From: UBA1020 sp964520495
GTDB taxonomy: Bacteria; Patescibacteriota; Saccharimonadia; Saccharimonadales; Saccharimonadaceae
Assembly: GCA_964520495.1 (NCBI GenBank)
Contig: CAZFMZ010000003.1
Coordinates: 1-54,424 of the forward strand
Length of the DNA stretch: 54,424 nt
Direction of reading: 5' to 3'
How positions within the stretch are numbered: position 1 is the stretch's first letter; each line of letters opens with the position of its first letter. A program made the translations under genes and the position numbers. The notes under the pieces were generated by a model. It ran no database searches. It was not told where the DNA came from and was given only the letters and a program-made list of their open reading frames with translations. Positions 30,072 to 38,039 of this stretch are shown here, in pieces.

Positions 30072-30917
30072 ATGAGCGATTGGCTTATATTACTTGCTGC
30101 CGTAACCCTCGGCAGTCTTATTTCGCTGCTTGGCGGCATCTATTTACTCTATGGCAAGCGCGGAACACGAACGCTACAAATGCTTGCCGTGCCGCTTGCG
30201 GCTGGGGCATTATTGGCCGCGGCCTTCCTCGACCTACTGCCTGAAGCGATTGAGCTGGGAGACGCGAGGGATGTGTTTACCTACGCACTTGTCGGATTAA
30301 TCGTATTCTTCGTGTTAGAGCGTAGCCTCAGCTGGTTTCACCATCATCATGAAGAAGAACACACGCCGGGCGGTCATCGCCGTAACTCGGCCTTGATTAT
30401 CATCGGTGACACGCTCCATAATTTCATCGATGGCCTGGCTATCGGTGCCGCGTTCCTCGTGAGCCCGGCAGTCGGTGTCGTGACGACTGTCGCGATCGCA
30501 GCCCATGAGATTCCGCAGGAGCTTGGTGATTTCGGATTGCTGCTTTCGAAAGGAATGGCTCGACGTAAAGTATTGCTGGTCAACCTATTGAGCGCGGTGG
30601 CCACACTGATCGGTGCAGCGTTGGTGTTCGGGCTCGGAGATGCACTTTCCTTAAGTGAGCACATCCTGCTAGCAATCACGGCTGGGTTCTTCATCTATAT
30701 CGCTACCAGCGATATCATTCCGACTATCCATGCCGAACCGCGCCGTCGGTGGGCTAACGTACAGACGGCGATTCTCATCGGGGCGGTCGTTGTAGTTGGG
30801 CTAGTTTCACAACTGGTTCATGGCTATATCGAGCACGACGCACATGGAGACGAGCAGGCTGAATCGCATCATGATGAAGCGATTCATGACGAGCACGACG
30901 CCGATCACCACGAATAG
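30072..30917 (+). CDS. ZIP family metal cation transporter
   Basis: A 281-residue, roughly eight-helix transporter. Helix IV contains DTLHNFIDGLAIG and helix V contains AAHEIPQELGDFG, the paired metal-binding motifs of ZIP proteins that import zinc or other divalent cations. The loop near residues 95-105 has HHHHEEEH and the C-terminal tail is His/Asp/Glu-rich; both are likely metal-binding. AAGGAG lies about 11 bases before the ATG. Confidence 0.93.
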   Translation: MSDWLILLAAVTLGSLISLLGGIYLLYGKRGTRTLQMLAVPLAAGALLAAAFLDLLPEAIELGDARDVFTYALVGLIVFFVLERSLSWFHHHHEEEHTPGGHRRNSALIIIGDTLHNFIDGLAIGAAFLVSPAVGVVTTVAIAAHEIPQELGDFGLLLSKGMARRKVLLVNLLSAVATLIGAALVFGLGDALSLSEHILLAITAGFFIYIATSDIIPTIHAEPRRRWANVQTAILIGAVVVVGLVSQLVHGYIEHDAHGDEQAESHHDEAIHDEHDADHHE

Positions 30918-30920
30918 GAG

Positions 30921-30950
30921 TTTACTCAGCGTAAGCGGTATAGCTATACT
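30921..30950 (+). promoter_or_regulatory. Promoter of the trehalase gene
   Basis: TTTACT (30921-30926) and TATACT (30945-30950) are 18 bases apart; ATG follows 8 bases after the -10. Predicted leaderless. Confidence 0.6.
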
Positions 30951-30958
30951 AGTAGTAT

Positions 30959-32548
30959 ATGCCGCGTAAGATACCATTCAAGTTGCCGCGCGACCAGAAG
31001 CTGAAATCGGCTCTGGTCGCGACGACCGGCACGTTGGTCCGTACCAGCAAGAGTCCAGACGAAGGTCTGGGCGACTTGTTTGCTGCCGTGCAAAAGAATC
31101 GTATATACGATGATGGCAAGACGTTCGTCGACCTGGTACCGCGAGCTCGAATGCATTCGATTCAACAGGAGTACGTGTTAGCTAAGGACGATCCGAACTT
31201 CGATTTACGTGAGTTCGTCAGTCGCCACTTCTATGAGTTCGCGCCGCACAAGGCGAAAGAAGCATTCGTGACCGACCCCCATCGTACCATTAGCGAACAT
31301 ATCCACCTGCTATGGGACGTGCTCGAGCGTCGCAACCGGCTGAACCGCGGTTCACTCATCGCGTTGCCACACCCGTATATCGTGCCGGGCGGCCGCTTCT
31401 CGGAACAGTTTTATTGGGACTCCTATTTCATCATGCTCGGCTTAGCGGCCGATGAGCGCTGGAAGATGATCGAAGGTATGATGAAAAATTACGCGTTTAT
31501 GATTCGTAAGTTCGGCTTTATTCCGACTGCCAACCGGACCTACTTCTTGAGCCGCTCACAGCCGCCATTCTTCTCACACATGGTAAGATTATTGGCTTCG
31601 CACCGAGGGCGTACCCGCACCTTTGCCGAATATCTTCCGTATATGCTGGCAGAGTATCGGTTTTGGATGAAGGGCCGGCTGAAGCTTGCCAAGCAGGAAC
31701 ACAAGGCCTATGCCCGTGTCGTTGAGATGCCAAACGGCATGTATCTGAACCGCTACTACGATAACAAGACGACTCCACGTCCTGAGTCATTGCACGAGGA
31801 CGTCGAGACGGCCATGCAGGCCAGTGGTCGTGAATCGGACAGGCTATACCTTCACCTGCGGGCAGGCGCGGAGTCCGGTTGGGACTTCAGTTCACGCTGG
31901 TTCCTTGATCCGAATGACATCCGCTCAATCCATACGGCCGATATCGTACCGGTCGACCTGAACAGTCTGCTGTACCAACTTGAAACGACCATCGCCGAGA
32001 GCTATCGTGCCATTAAGAACCCGTTATTGGCGCGCAAGTTCCAAAATCTGGCCGATCGCCGGGCGAGAGCCATCCAAGCGTACTGTTGGGATGAGACAGC
32101 GGGATTTTTCGTGGATTACAACTTCCATCACCAGGAGCCGACTGGACAGTTAAGCCTGGCGGCAGTCTTTCCCCTATACGCTCGCATTGCCACCAAGCCA
32201 CAGGCGGACAGGGTCGCCGAACGGCTAAGACGCGAGTTCTTGAAAGAGGGGGGGCTTATCGCTACGTTGACGCACAACGGTCAACAATGGGATGCGCCGA
32301 ACGGCTGGGCTCCGCTGCAATGGGTGGCGATCGAAGGGCTGCGGCATTACGGACACCACGACTTGGCGAACGAGATAAAGCATCGCTGGATGCGGGTGAA
32401 CATGAAAGTATTTACCGAAAAGCACAAACTGATTGAGAAATACGATGTCCAGGCTGGGCATGGCTTAGGTGGCGGCGGCGAATATCCGCTGCAGGATGGG
32501 TTCGGCTGGACCAACGGTGTGTTGGCTGCGTTGCTGAACGAACGCTAG
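30959..32548 (+). CDS. Trehalase, glycoside hydrolase family 37
   Basis: A 529-residue GH37 enzyme that splits trehalose into two glucoses. Both family signatures are present: PGGRFSEQFYWDSYF (about 143-157) and QWDAPNGWAPLQW (about 440-452). The catalytic acid Asp lies in ESGWDFSSRWF and the base Glu in GGGGEYPLQDGFGW. No signal peptide is seen, so it should be cytoplasmic. In an organism with little biosynthesis it may feed glycolysis from host-derived trehalose. The 3' end overlaps rarA by four bases, convergently. Confidence 0.95.
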   Translation: MPRKIPFKLPRDQKLKSALVATTGTLVRTSKSPDEGLGDLFAAVQKNRIYDDGKTFVDLVPRARMHSIQQEYVLAKDDPNFDLREFVSRHFYEFAPHKAKEAFVTDPHRTISEHIHLLWDVLERRNRLNRGSLIALPHPYIVPGGRFSEQFYWDSYFIMLGLAADERWKMIEGMMKNYAFMIRKFGFIPTANRTYFLSRSQPPFFSHMVRLLASHRGRTRTFAEYLPYMLAEYRFWMKGRLKLAKQEHKAYARVVEMPNGMYLNRYYDNKTTPRPESLHEDVETAMQASGRESDRLYLHLRAGAESGWDFSSRWFLDPNDIRSIHTADIVPVDLNSLLYQLETTIAESYRAIKNPLLARKFQNLADRRARAIQAYCWDETAGFFVDYNFHHQEPTGQLSLAAVFPLYARIATKPQADRVAERLRREFLKEGGLIATLTHNGQQWDAPNGWAPLQWVAIEGLRHYGHHDLANEIKHRWMRVNMKVFTEKHKLIEKYDVQAGHGLGGGGEYPLQDGFGWTNGVLAALLNER

Positions 32549-33720
32549 ATAATCGGGTCGTAGGGAACGTCGTCTGGCAGGAAGCCCTGAGACGGCTTGA
32601 AATCAGCCTGCCATTCATAGTCTTTGCCATAACCTAAATCTTTCATCAGGCTAGTTGGGGCGTTGCGTACATGGAGCGGTACCGGTGCATCAGGATAGCG
32701 TTTCGCTAAGCTTTCAGCTGCATACATCGCGCTGGTCGTTTGGCGGGATTTCTTACTTTTCGCAAGTGCCGTTGCGACGTGGTAGAGTATATACTTCGCT
32801 TCGGGCATACCGACGCGATCGACGGCATCGAATGAACTGACGGCCAAACCGAGGGCGCCATTACCAGCGAGGCCGATGTCTTCGGAGGCAAAGATGACCA
32901 TGCGACGGGCAATGAATTTTGGATCCTCGCCGGCATCGAGCATTCGGGCCAGATAATACAACGCCGCCGTCGCATCACTGCCGCGCATACTCTTGATGAA
33001 CGCACTGATGACGTTGTAGTGCATCTCGCCCTTCTTGTCATAGCCAGGAACTCGTCTTTGGGCGGCTACCTTTACGATATCGGGCGTTACTTTCTTCTCG
33101 CCCATACCGAGGGCTAATTCCAGATTGCCAAGGGCGACCCGGGCATCCCCACCGGATAGTTCAGCGATATAATCAAGCGCCGGCTTGGTGACGCGGGAGG
33201 CCTTCTTTTCAGCTTTAAGCGCGCGTTCCAATATGTTGGTGATTTCTTTCTTGGTGAGCGGCTGTAGTACCAGTACGCGCGTCCGGCTGAGTAGCGGCGT
33301 GATGACTTCGAAGCTCGGATTCTCAGTCGTTGCACCTATCAGCGTAATCAGACCTGACTCGACATGAGGCAAAAATGCATCCTGTTGAGCCTTATTGAAC
33401 CGGTGGATCTCGTCGACGAACAGGATGGTGCGCAATTGTAGGTTCCAATTCTGTCGGGCGTGCTCAACGATACGCTCGATATCTTTTTTGCCGCTCGTCA
33501 CGGCAGACAATTCAACGAACTCGGCGTTTACTTCCTTGGCGATGATACGTGCCAAGGTCGTCTTGCCGGTTCCAGGTGGGCCCCATAGGATTAGGCTGAC
33601 CGGCTCCTTGTTGGCCACGATCCGACGTAGAATCTCGCCACCTGAAAGTAGATGTGTTTGGCCGATGACCTCATCGAGCGAGGTGGGCCGCATTCGTTCC
33701 GCCAGAGGTATTCGTTGCAT
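32545..33720 (-). CDS. rarA: Replication-associated recombination protein RarA (MgsA)
   Basis: A 391-residue AAA+ ATPase acting at stalled replication forks. MQRIPLAERMRPTSLDEVIG is the typical N-terminus, Walker A is GPPGTGKTT, Walker B ILFVDEIHRFNK, sensor 1 GATTENPSF, and the C-terminal MgsA tetramerisation part contains MRGSDATAALYYLARML. ATG 33720 is chosen as it lies 6 bases after TATACT; the frame is open for 49 more codons upstream, over the neighbour's promoter. Confidence 0.96.
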   Translation of the reverse strand: MQRIPLAERMRPTSLDEVIGQTHLLSGGEILRRIVANKEPVSLILWGPPGTGKTTLARIIAKEVNAEFVELSAVTSGKKDIERIVEHARQNWNLQLRTILFVDEIHRFNKAQQDAFLPHVESGLITLIGATTENPSFEVITPLLSRTRVLVLQPLTKKEITNILERALKAEKKASRVTKPALDYIAELSGGDARVALGNLELALGMGEKKVTPDIVKVAAQRRVPGYDKKGEMHYNVISAFIKSMRGSDATAALYYLARMLDAGEDPKFIARRMVIFASEDIGLAGNGALGLAVSSFDAVDRVGMPEAKYILYHVATALAKSKKSRQTTSAMYAAESLAKRYPDAPVPLHVRNAPTSLMKDLGYGKDYEWQADFKPSQGFLPDDVPYDPII

Positions 33721-33726
33721 ACTCTT

Positions 33727-33734
33727 AGTATACT
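33727..33734. promoter_or_regulatory. Shared palindromic -10 between rarA and ddl
   Basis: AGTATACT again. Leftward TATACT is 6 bases before the rarA ATG (leaderless). Rightward TATACT (33729-33734) is 20 bases before the ddl ATG, and a second box TATCAT at 33738-33743 is 11 bases before it, so ddl may use either. Confidence 0.55.
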
Positions 33735-33754
33735 CTGTATCATTATCTCTACAG

Positions 33755-34777
33755 ATGTCAAAGCGAACCGTACTACTGGCATTCGGCGGCGAATCATCGG
33801 AACACGAGGTCTCGATCGCCTCAGCACGCAACGTGTATGCGGCGCTTGATGACGATAAGTACGACATACGGCTTTGCTATATCGACAAATCGGGTAAATG
33901 GTGGCTGCTCGACGACTGGACAGAAACTCCGCAGGCACACGGGGGCACCCAGCTCCTTATTGCGCCGGGCACCGGTAGTCTTATCACTATGCCGGGCAGT
34001 CAGGTCTTGCATCCAGATGTCATCCTGCCGATCCTGCATGGCAAGAACGGTGAAGATGGCACCATCCAAGGGTTGGCGGCGCTAGCTCATGTACCAATCG
34101 TTGGCTGCGGCATCGGCGCCAGTGCTCTGTGTATGCATAAGCATCAGACCAAGCAATTGCTGAAATCGGCTGGTATCCCGGTGGTCGACTGGCTAATGGT
34201 AACTCCTGCCACGATCGAGAAGGCACAGGTTGAACTGCATACGCTCGGAGACGGGCCATGGTTCGTCAAGCCGTCGCGCGCCGGCAGTTCAGTCGGCGTC
34301 AGCAAGGTTGAATCACCGGACGGACTGCGCGCCGCGTTAGAGCTCGCGCTGCAGCACGACGACGTTGCACTGGTCGAACGGGCCATCACCGGTCGTGAAC
34401 TCGAAGTTGCCGTGCTAGGCAACCCACCTTCCCATCAGGCCAGCGGCGTGGGCGAAATCATTCCAGGGGCAGACTTCTATGACTACGACGACAAATATTC
34501 CAGTGCCAGCGCGTCCCGCGTCGTGCTTCAGGCTGACTTGCCAGAAGATACGAAGGAGCGTATCCGGACGCTGGCGCTGGCTGCTTACCAGGAATTGGAT
34601 TGCCGCGGTCTGGCACGGGTCGACTTCTTGCTGTCAGATGACAGCACGCCCTACCTGAATGAAGTGAACACCATGCCTGGGTTTACCAACATCAGCATGT
34701 ACCCGAAACTATGGCAACAGACCGGCCTACGCTACCCGCAGTTGGTGGATCGGCTGATCGAGCTGGCATTCGAGTAA
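33755..34777 (+). CDS. ddl: D-alanine--D-alanine ligase
   Basis: A 340-residue ATP-grasp enzyme making the D-Ala-D-Ala dipeptide for peptidoglycan. LLAFGGESSEHEVSIASA (about 6-23) is the N-terminal signature, KPSRAGSSVGVSKV the ATP-grasp loop, and ARVDFLLSDDSTPYLNEVNT plus PGFT the metal and product site. Homologues begin shortly before the GGESSEHEVS motif, so ATG 33755 is chosen. The product feeds the MurF-type ligase at 49.5-50.7 kb. Confidence 0.97.
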   Translation: MSKRTVLLAFGGESSEHEVSIASARNVYAALDDDKYDIRLCYIDKSGKWWLLDDWTETPQAHGGTQLLIAPGTGSLITMPGSQVLHPDVILPILHGKNGEDGTIQGLAALAHVPIVGCGIGASALCMHKHQTKQLLKSAGIPVVDWLMVTPATIEKAQVELHTLGDGPWFVKPSRAGSSVGVSKVESPDGLRAALELALQHDDVALVERAITGRELEVAVLGNPPSHQASGVGEIIPGADFYDYDDKYSSASASRVVLQADLPEDTKERIRTLALAAYQELDCRGLARVDFLLSDDSTPYLNEVNTMPGFTNISMYPKLWQQTGLRYPQLVDRLIELAFE

Positions 34778-34779
34778 AC

Positions 34780-34788
34780 TGCTATACT
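34780..34788 (+). promoter_or_regulatory. Extended -10 promoter of the slipin gene
   Basis: TGC plus TATACT (34783-34788), three bases after the ddl stop. Confidence 0.65.
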
Positions 34789-34817
34789 GTAAGAAATAAA
34801 TCGGAGGAAATACTACC

Positions 34818-35564
34818 GTGGATACGTTACTGTTCTATCTCATCATCGCTGCCATCATTTTCGTGTTGGCTGGTATCAAGATTATTAACCAATACGAGCG
34901 CGGGGTCGTGCTGACGTTGGGGCGCTACACGGGCATCCGACAGCCTGGTCTGCGCCTCGTGATCCCTATATTCCAGAAACTCATTCGCGTGGATGTTCGC
35001 TCTACCCCGATTGACGTCCCGAAGCAGGAAATCATCACCAAAGACAACGTGACCGTCGGCGTTGACGCGGTGGTATACCTGCGCGTCATAGAATCATCAA
35101 AAGCAGTGCTTGAAACTACCAACTACGTATATGCGACCAGCCAGTTTGCCCAGGCGGCCTTGCGTGACGTCACGGGTAACGTTGATCTCGACGATCTGCT
35201 AAGTAAGCGGGACGAAATTAGCCAGCAAATCAAGGTCATCGTTGATTCCCAGACCGACCAATGGGGGATTGACGTCGAAAACGTCAAAATTCAAAACATT
35301 GAACTGCCACAAGACATGAAGCGTGCCATGGCTAAGCAGGCCGAAGCTGAGCGTGAGCGTCGCGGTGTCGTCATCGCCGCCGAGGGTGAGAAGCAGGCCG
35401 CCCAGGCCGTGGCGGACGCAGCACACATTCTGAGCAAGATTCCGGGCGGTATCAATATCCGTACGCTGCAGACACTTGAGAAAATCTCGGTTGAACCGAG
35501 CCAGAAGACGTTGGTGGTGCTACCGAGCGAACTTACCAACCTGAAAGACATCCTTACCAAGTAG
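34818..35564 (+). CDS. Slipin/SPFH (band 7) domain protein
   Basis: A 248-residue membrane-associated protein: one N-terminal hydrophobic helix (about 4-20), then the SPFH domain (INQYERGVVLTLGRYTG near 22-38; RSTPIDVPKQEIITKDNVTV) and a helical tail with MAKQAEAERERRGVVIAAEGE. Such stomatin-like proteins form membrane microdomains, often with an NfeD partner, which is not seen here. The start is GTG with GGAGG about 10 bases upstream. Confidence 0.93.
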   Translation: MDTLLFYLIIAAIIFVLAGIKIINQYERGVVLTLGRYTGIRQPGLRLVIPIFQKLIRVDVRSTPIDVPKQEIITKDNVTVGVDAVVYLRVIESSKAVLETTNYVYATSQFAQAALRDVTGNVDLDDLLSKRDEISQQIKVIVDSQTDQWGIDVENVKIQNIELPQDMKRAMAKQAEAERERRGVVIAAEGEKQAAQAVADAAHILSKIPGGINIRTLQTLEKISVEPSQKTLVVLPSELTNLKDILTK

Positions 35565-35588
35565 CTTGAGATTTCGCCCCTGTTACGT

Positions 35589-35594
35589 TATAGT
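35589..35594 (+). promoter_or_regulatory. -10 box of tRNA-Phe
   Basis: TATAGT 12 bases before the tRNA, lying in the loop and arm of a CCCC...GGGG hairpin (about 35579-35600). Confidence 0.4.
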
Positions 35595-35606
35595 AACGGG
35601 GTGCGT

Positions 35607-35682
35607 GGCTCTTTAGCTCAGTTGGTAGAGCAGAGGCCTGAAGAGCCTTGTGTCCCCAGTTCGAGTCTGGGAGGAGCCACCA
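35607..35682 (+). tRNA. tRNA-Phe (anticodon GAA)
   Basis: A 76-nt tRNA. Acceptor GGCTCTT pairs with AGGAGCC, the anticodon loop is CTGAAGA, the D-loop AGTTGGTA and T-loop TTCGAGT are standard, and CCA is encoded. Confidence 0.95.
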
Positions 35683-35690
35683 AGTAAATC

Positions 35691-35720
35691 ACCTCATCGA
35701 AACCGATGGGGTTATTTATT
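35691..35720 (+). terminator. Terminator after tRNA-Phe
   Basis: ACCTCATCG-AAAC-CGATGGGGT followed by TATTTATT. Confidence 0.75.
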
Positions 35721-35735
35721 TGACGGCAGATTGTC

Positions 35736-36086
35736 TTACAGAATATTCATTTCACGCGCCACGATAAGCAGCGCGGCGAAGACCACGACGCCGAAAACTG
35801 TCACGATGCCGCTCATGCCGGTGGCGGGAAGTTTGCCGGCTCGAATAGCCGCATCGGCTACCTGGTAACGGATATAACCGATAAGAGCGAGCAGTCCGCC
35901 AAACGCCACCGCTCCCATGCCGGCCACGGTGCCATACTGCGAATCGGTAGAAATGAACGCCACCGCCACCCCGCCAGCAATCAACGTGAGAGCAGTACGT
36001 ACCCATGCCAGCATGGTACGCTCGTTCGCCAGCAGGAAGCGGATGTCGACATCCAGATCATTTTTGGGCTTTTTCCACTTGAACAT
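35736..36086 (-). CDS. DUF202/YidH family membrane protein
   Basis: A 116-residue protein. After a basic N-terminus comes the DUF202 signature FLLANERTMLAWVRTALTLI (about 17-36), followed by two more helices (about 55-70 and 90-112). Function is unknown; related domains occur in VTC complexes and small bacterial membrane proteins. The extended -10 TGG TATAAT is 6 bases before the ATG, predicted leaderless. Confidence 0.9.
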   Translation of the reverse strand: MFKWKKPKNDLDVDIRFLLANERTMLAWVRTALTLIAGGVAVAFISTDSQYGTVAGMGAVAFGGLLALIGYIRYQVADAAIRAGKLPATGMSGIVTVFGVVVFAALLIVAREMNIL

Positions 36087-36092
36087 GACCCT

Positions 36093-36101
36093 ATTATACC
36101 A
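36093..36101 (-). promoter_or_regulatory. Extended -10 promoter of the DUF202 gene
   Basis: Minus strand TGG plus TATAAT, six bases before the ATG. Confidence 0.75.
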
Positions 36102-36107
36102 GCGGCG

Positions 36108-36113
36108 TATAAT
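36108..36113 (+). promoter_or_regulatory. -10 box of the coiled-coil gene
   Basis: TATAAT, divergent from the DUF202 promoter and only 7 bp from it. The leader holds GAAGGAGAGGAGG. Confidence 0.6.
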
Positions 36114-36135
36114 AGAAGGAGAGGAGGTACACGAT

Positions 36136-36393
36136 ATGTCATCAGACGATACTCAGAAGCTCATCGAACAAGAACAGCGGGACATCGAGGCTTACCAAAG
36201 CCAGATGGACACCGCCATGGACCGTGACAGGCAGGACGAGATTCCTGGCTTGCAGCAAAAAGTGAACGAAAAGACGGCCCAGATAAAAGACCTTCAAAGC
36301 AAACTGTCACAACAGCGAGAACAGGAAAAGCGTGAGGCTGAAAAAGAAGCGTATGAAGAAGGTAAGGACGACGGACGAATTCCGTTCTTCTAG
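36136..36393 (+). CDS. Small hydrophilic coiled-coil protein, 85 aa
   Basis: Begins MSSDDTQKLIEQEQRDIEAY and is almost wholly charged and helical with heptad-like spacing (KVNEKTAQIKDLQSKLSQQ near 41-59), ending GKDDGRIPFF. No family recognised. The strong GAGGAGGT site supports the start; the open frame continues upstream through the promoter and was trimmed. Confidence 0.75.
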   Translation: MSSDDTQKLIEQEQRDIEAYQSQMDTAMDRDRQDEIPGLQQKVNEKTAQIKDLQSKLSQQREQEKREAEKEAYEEGKDDGRIPFF

Positions 36394-36422
36394 TGGCGAA
36401 TGGCTTGAAAAAAGCCGCTATA

Positions 36423-38012
36423 TTATCTATAATCACCATTTGTAACAGCTTGCGGGTTTAGCTCAGTTGTTAGAGCGCTTCCTTGCCATGGAAGAGGCCA
36501 GGAGTTAGAGTCTCCTAACCCGCACCAAATATCTGAATTATGAGCCGAAAGGCTCTTTTTCTTTGCCTCAACAATGGTTCTAAAGGGGTCGTTTAGTATA
36601 TAAGACAGCTTTTTGTCCTTTAATTCAATGTTTGAAAGTACGTATTCCAATAACTTCTGTCTTAGCCCCTCATCGCTCTCTTTGAACAGCTGGTCAGCCC
36701 GTTGAGCCAAGTCTAACAGGTAAGAGGCGGTTACTTGGAACTGCTTGTTATCATTTGTTAGCAACTTTAGGCGGTCATTCAGTTCCTGCTGTTTCTTTTC
36801 TAGCTCAGTTGCAATTTCATCGTGGAATGTCTGTGTAATACGACCCTCAAGCAGGTCATAGTAAACCTTACGCATTTTGTCCTTGAGTTTGTCATACTCA
36901 GCACGGGTTTGCTCAATGTTTTGCGTAAAGTATGTTTGCTGGTCATTATGTCGGTTACGCAACTCGGCAATAACTTTATCTAACCAATTCTCTGGCACGT
37001 CTATAAATCCTATATCTGCCGCTACCTCATCAATAACGAGGCTTACGGCTGTATTCGGATTATCGCACTTGGAGTTGGCACATCGCAAATATACTGTGTT
37101 GCGAGCCTTGAAAGGCGATACTGCACGTCCACATTTGCCACACTTCACTATCTTCTTGAGTGTAAAGTCTTTGCTGTCGTACTTGGTCTTCTCGTGTTTA
37201 CGCTCATCACGGACACGCTGCACTTGGTTGTATAAGCCACGGCTGATGAGCGGCGGGTACTTGTGCGGGTAGCGTCTGCCAGCGTGAACCATAAAGCCGC
37301 AATAAAACTCATTGCTCAAAATACGTTCAAGAAATGCCTTGTTCGGTGCTTTACTGCCAGCGATATTGCTCCGAAAGCCCATAGCACCAAGTTCTTTAGC
37401 AATGACAGCGTAAGATACGCCTCTTGCTCGCATCTCAAATGCCTTTACTATGTAGTGTGCTTTTGTATCATCAACCTCAATATCTTTGAGGGGTTTCTGT
37501 GGCGTACCGCCTTTTAGTACGTTCTTATAGCCGATTGGTGCTCTATGTACCCATATACCCTCACTCAGCATCTGCTCAAAGCGACGTTTGACGTTATCAC
37601 GGATGCTATCTGAGTAGTATTTTGCCAGTGCCATACCAATACCGAGCCGAAACCAATCAGCAGCAGATGAGTTTTTATCAATGTACAGGCTATCATTCGG
37701 GAAGTGCAGCTCAATCTTGCCTTGCTTTACCAGCTGCTGCAATGCTTTTACTTCTTCTTGGCTGCTATCACGGGTAAGGCGGTCTATCTTGTCAAAGACT
37801 ACGTAGCACAAGCCAGTTTGCTTGTGTATATGCTCAACGAGCTTGCCGAACTTTTGCCGCACGTCCTTGTGAGCACTCTCGTCAAACTCGTGGTACTCAG
37901 ACGGTAGTTGCTTTTGTTCGGCGTACCGTTCAAGTCGCAACTTTTGAGCTGGCAATGCTTTACGTTGCTCAACATCTGATACTCGTGCGATTAGGATTAG
38001 CTTAGTTTCCAT
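36423..38012 (-). CDS. Large serine recombinase (integrase) with tRNA-encoded C-terminus
   Basis: A 529-residue serine recombinase. The resolvase domain carries the presumed nucleophile in LIARVSDVEQR (about 6-16) and DKIDRLTRDSSQE; a recombinase domain follows (IWVHRAPIGYKNVL; FRSNIAGSKAPNKAFLERIL), then a zinc ribbon (CGKCGRAVSPF...CANSKC), a coiled coil, and a tail. The last 34 residues (36527-36426) are read antisense through tRNA-Gly and host DNA: DSNSWPLPWQGSALTTELNP. In the circular element that tail would be replaced. AAAGGAGT precedes the ATG. Last gene of the element's leftward operon. Confidence 0.93.
   Translation of the reverse strand: METKLILIARVSDVEQRKALPAQKLRLERYAEQKQLPSEYHEFDESAHKDVRQKFGKLVEHIHKQTGLCYVVFDKIDRLTRDSSQEEVKALQQLVKQGKIELHFPNDSLYIDKNSSAADWFRLGIGMALAKYYSDSIRDNVKRRFEQMLSEGIWVHRAPIGYKNVLKGGTPQKPLKDIEVDDTKAHYIVKAFEMRARGVSYAVIAKELGAMGFRSNIAGSKAPNKAFLERILSNEFYCGFMVHAGRRYPHKYPPLISRGLYNQVQRVRDERKHEKTKYDSKDFTLKKIVKCGKCGRAVSPFKARNTVYLRCANSKCDNPNTAVSLVIDEVAADIGFIDVPENWLDKVIAELRNRHNDQQTYFTQNIEQTRAEYDKLKDKMRKVYYDLLEGRITQTFHDEIATELEKKQQELNDRLKLLTNDNKQFQVTASYLLDLAQRADQLFKESDEGLRQKLLEYVLSNIELKDKKLSYILNDPFRTIVEAKKKSLSAHNSDIWCGLGDSNSWPLPWQGSALTTELNPQAVTNGDYR
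36428..36433 (+). promoter_or_regulatory. -10 box of tRNA-Gly
   Basis: TATAAT 18 bases before the tRNA. It lies just past the recombinase stop codon, on the host side. Confidence 0.55.
36452..36527 (+). tRNA. tRNA-Gly (anticodon GCC), integration target
   Basis: A 76-nt tRNA. Acceptor GCGGGTT pairs with AACCCGC, the anticodon stem CTTCC/GGAAG has loop TTGCCAT and the T-stem is AGGAG/CTCCT. Unusually the T-loop is TTAGAGT (C56 replaced by A) and the D-loop AGTTGTTA (G19 replaced by T), a matched change at a tertiary pair. CCA is encoded. Its 3' end abuts the mobile element, which supplies a new terminator. Confidence 0.92.
36522..36527 (+). other. Left attachment core (attL), GCACCA
   Basis: The tRNA 3' end GCACCA is repeated at 48147-48152. 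Left of it is host tRNA; right of it is element DNA. Exact crossover bases within the six cannot be told. Confidence 0.6.
36542..36560 (+). terminator. Element-supplied terminator for tRNA-Gly
   Basis: GAGCC-GAAA-GGCTC followed by TTTTT, 15 bases after the tRNA. It is antisense to recombinase codons, so one sequence serves both. Confidence 0.75.
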
Positions 38013-38039
38013 AATTGTTTACTCCTTTATAACTTAACA

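Noticed and set aside
33395..33754. 120-codon N-terminal extension of Ddl
   Set aside because: Antisense to rarA and upstream of the ddl promoter; the ATP-grasp fold starts at MSKRTVLLAFGG.
33721..33867. 49-codon N-terminal extension of RarA
   Set aside because: It runs over the rarA promoter and antisense to the ddl start; homologues begin at MQRIPLAERMRP.
35579..35600. CCCC-T-GTTAC / GTAAC-GGGG hairpin as a terminator of the slipin gene
   Set aside because: It has no U-run and contains the -10 of tRNA-Phe, so a terminator label is not justified; it may still pause polymerase.
36402..36416. GGCTT-GAAAA-AAGCC hairpin after the coiled-coil gene
   Set aside because: Only 5 bp and followed by CGCTATATT rather than T-rich sequence.
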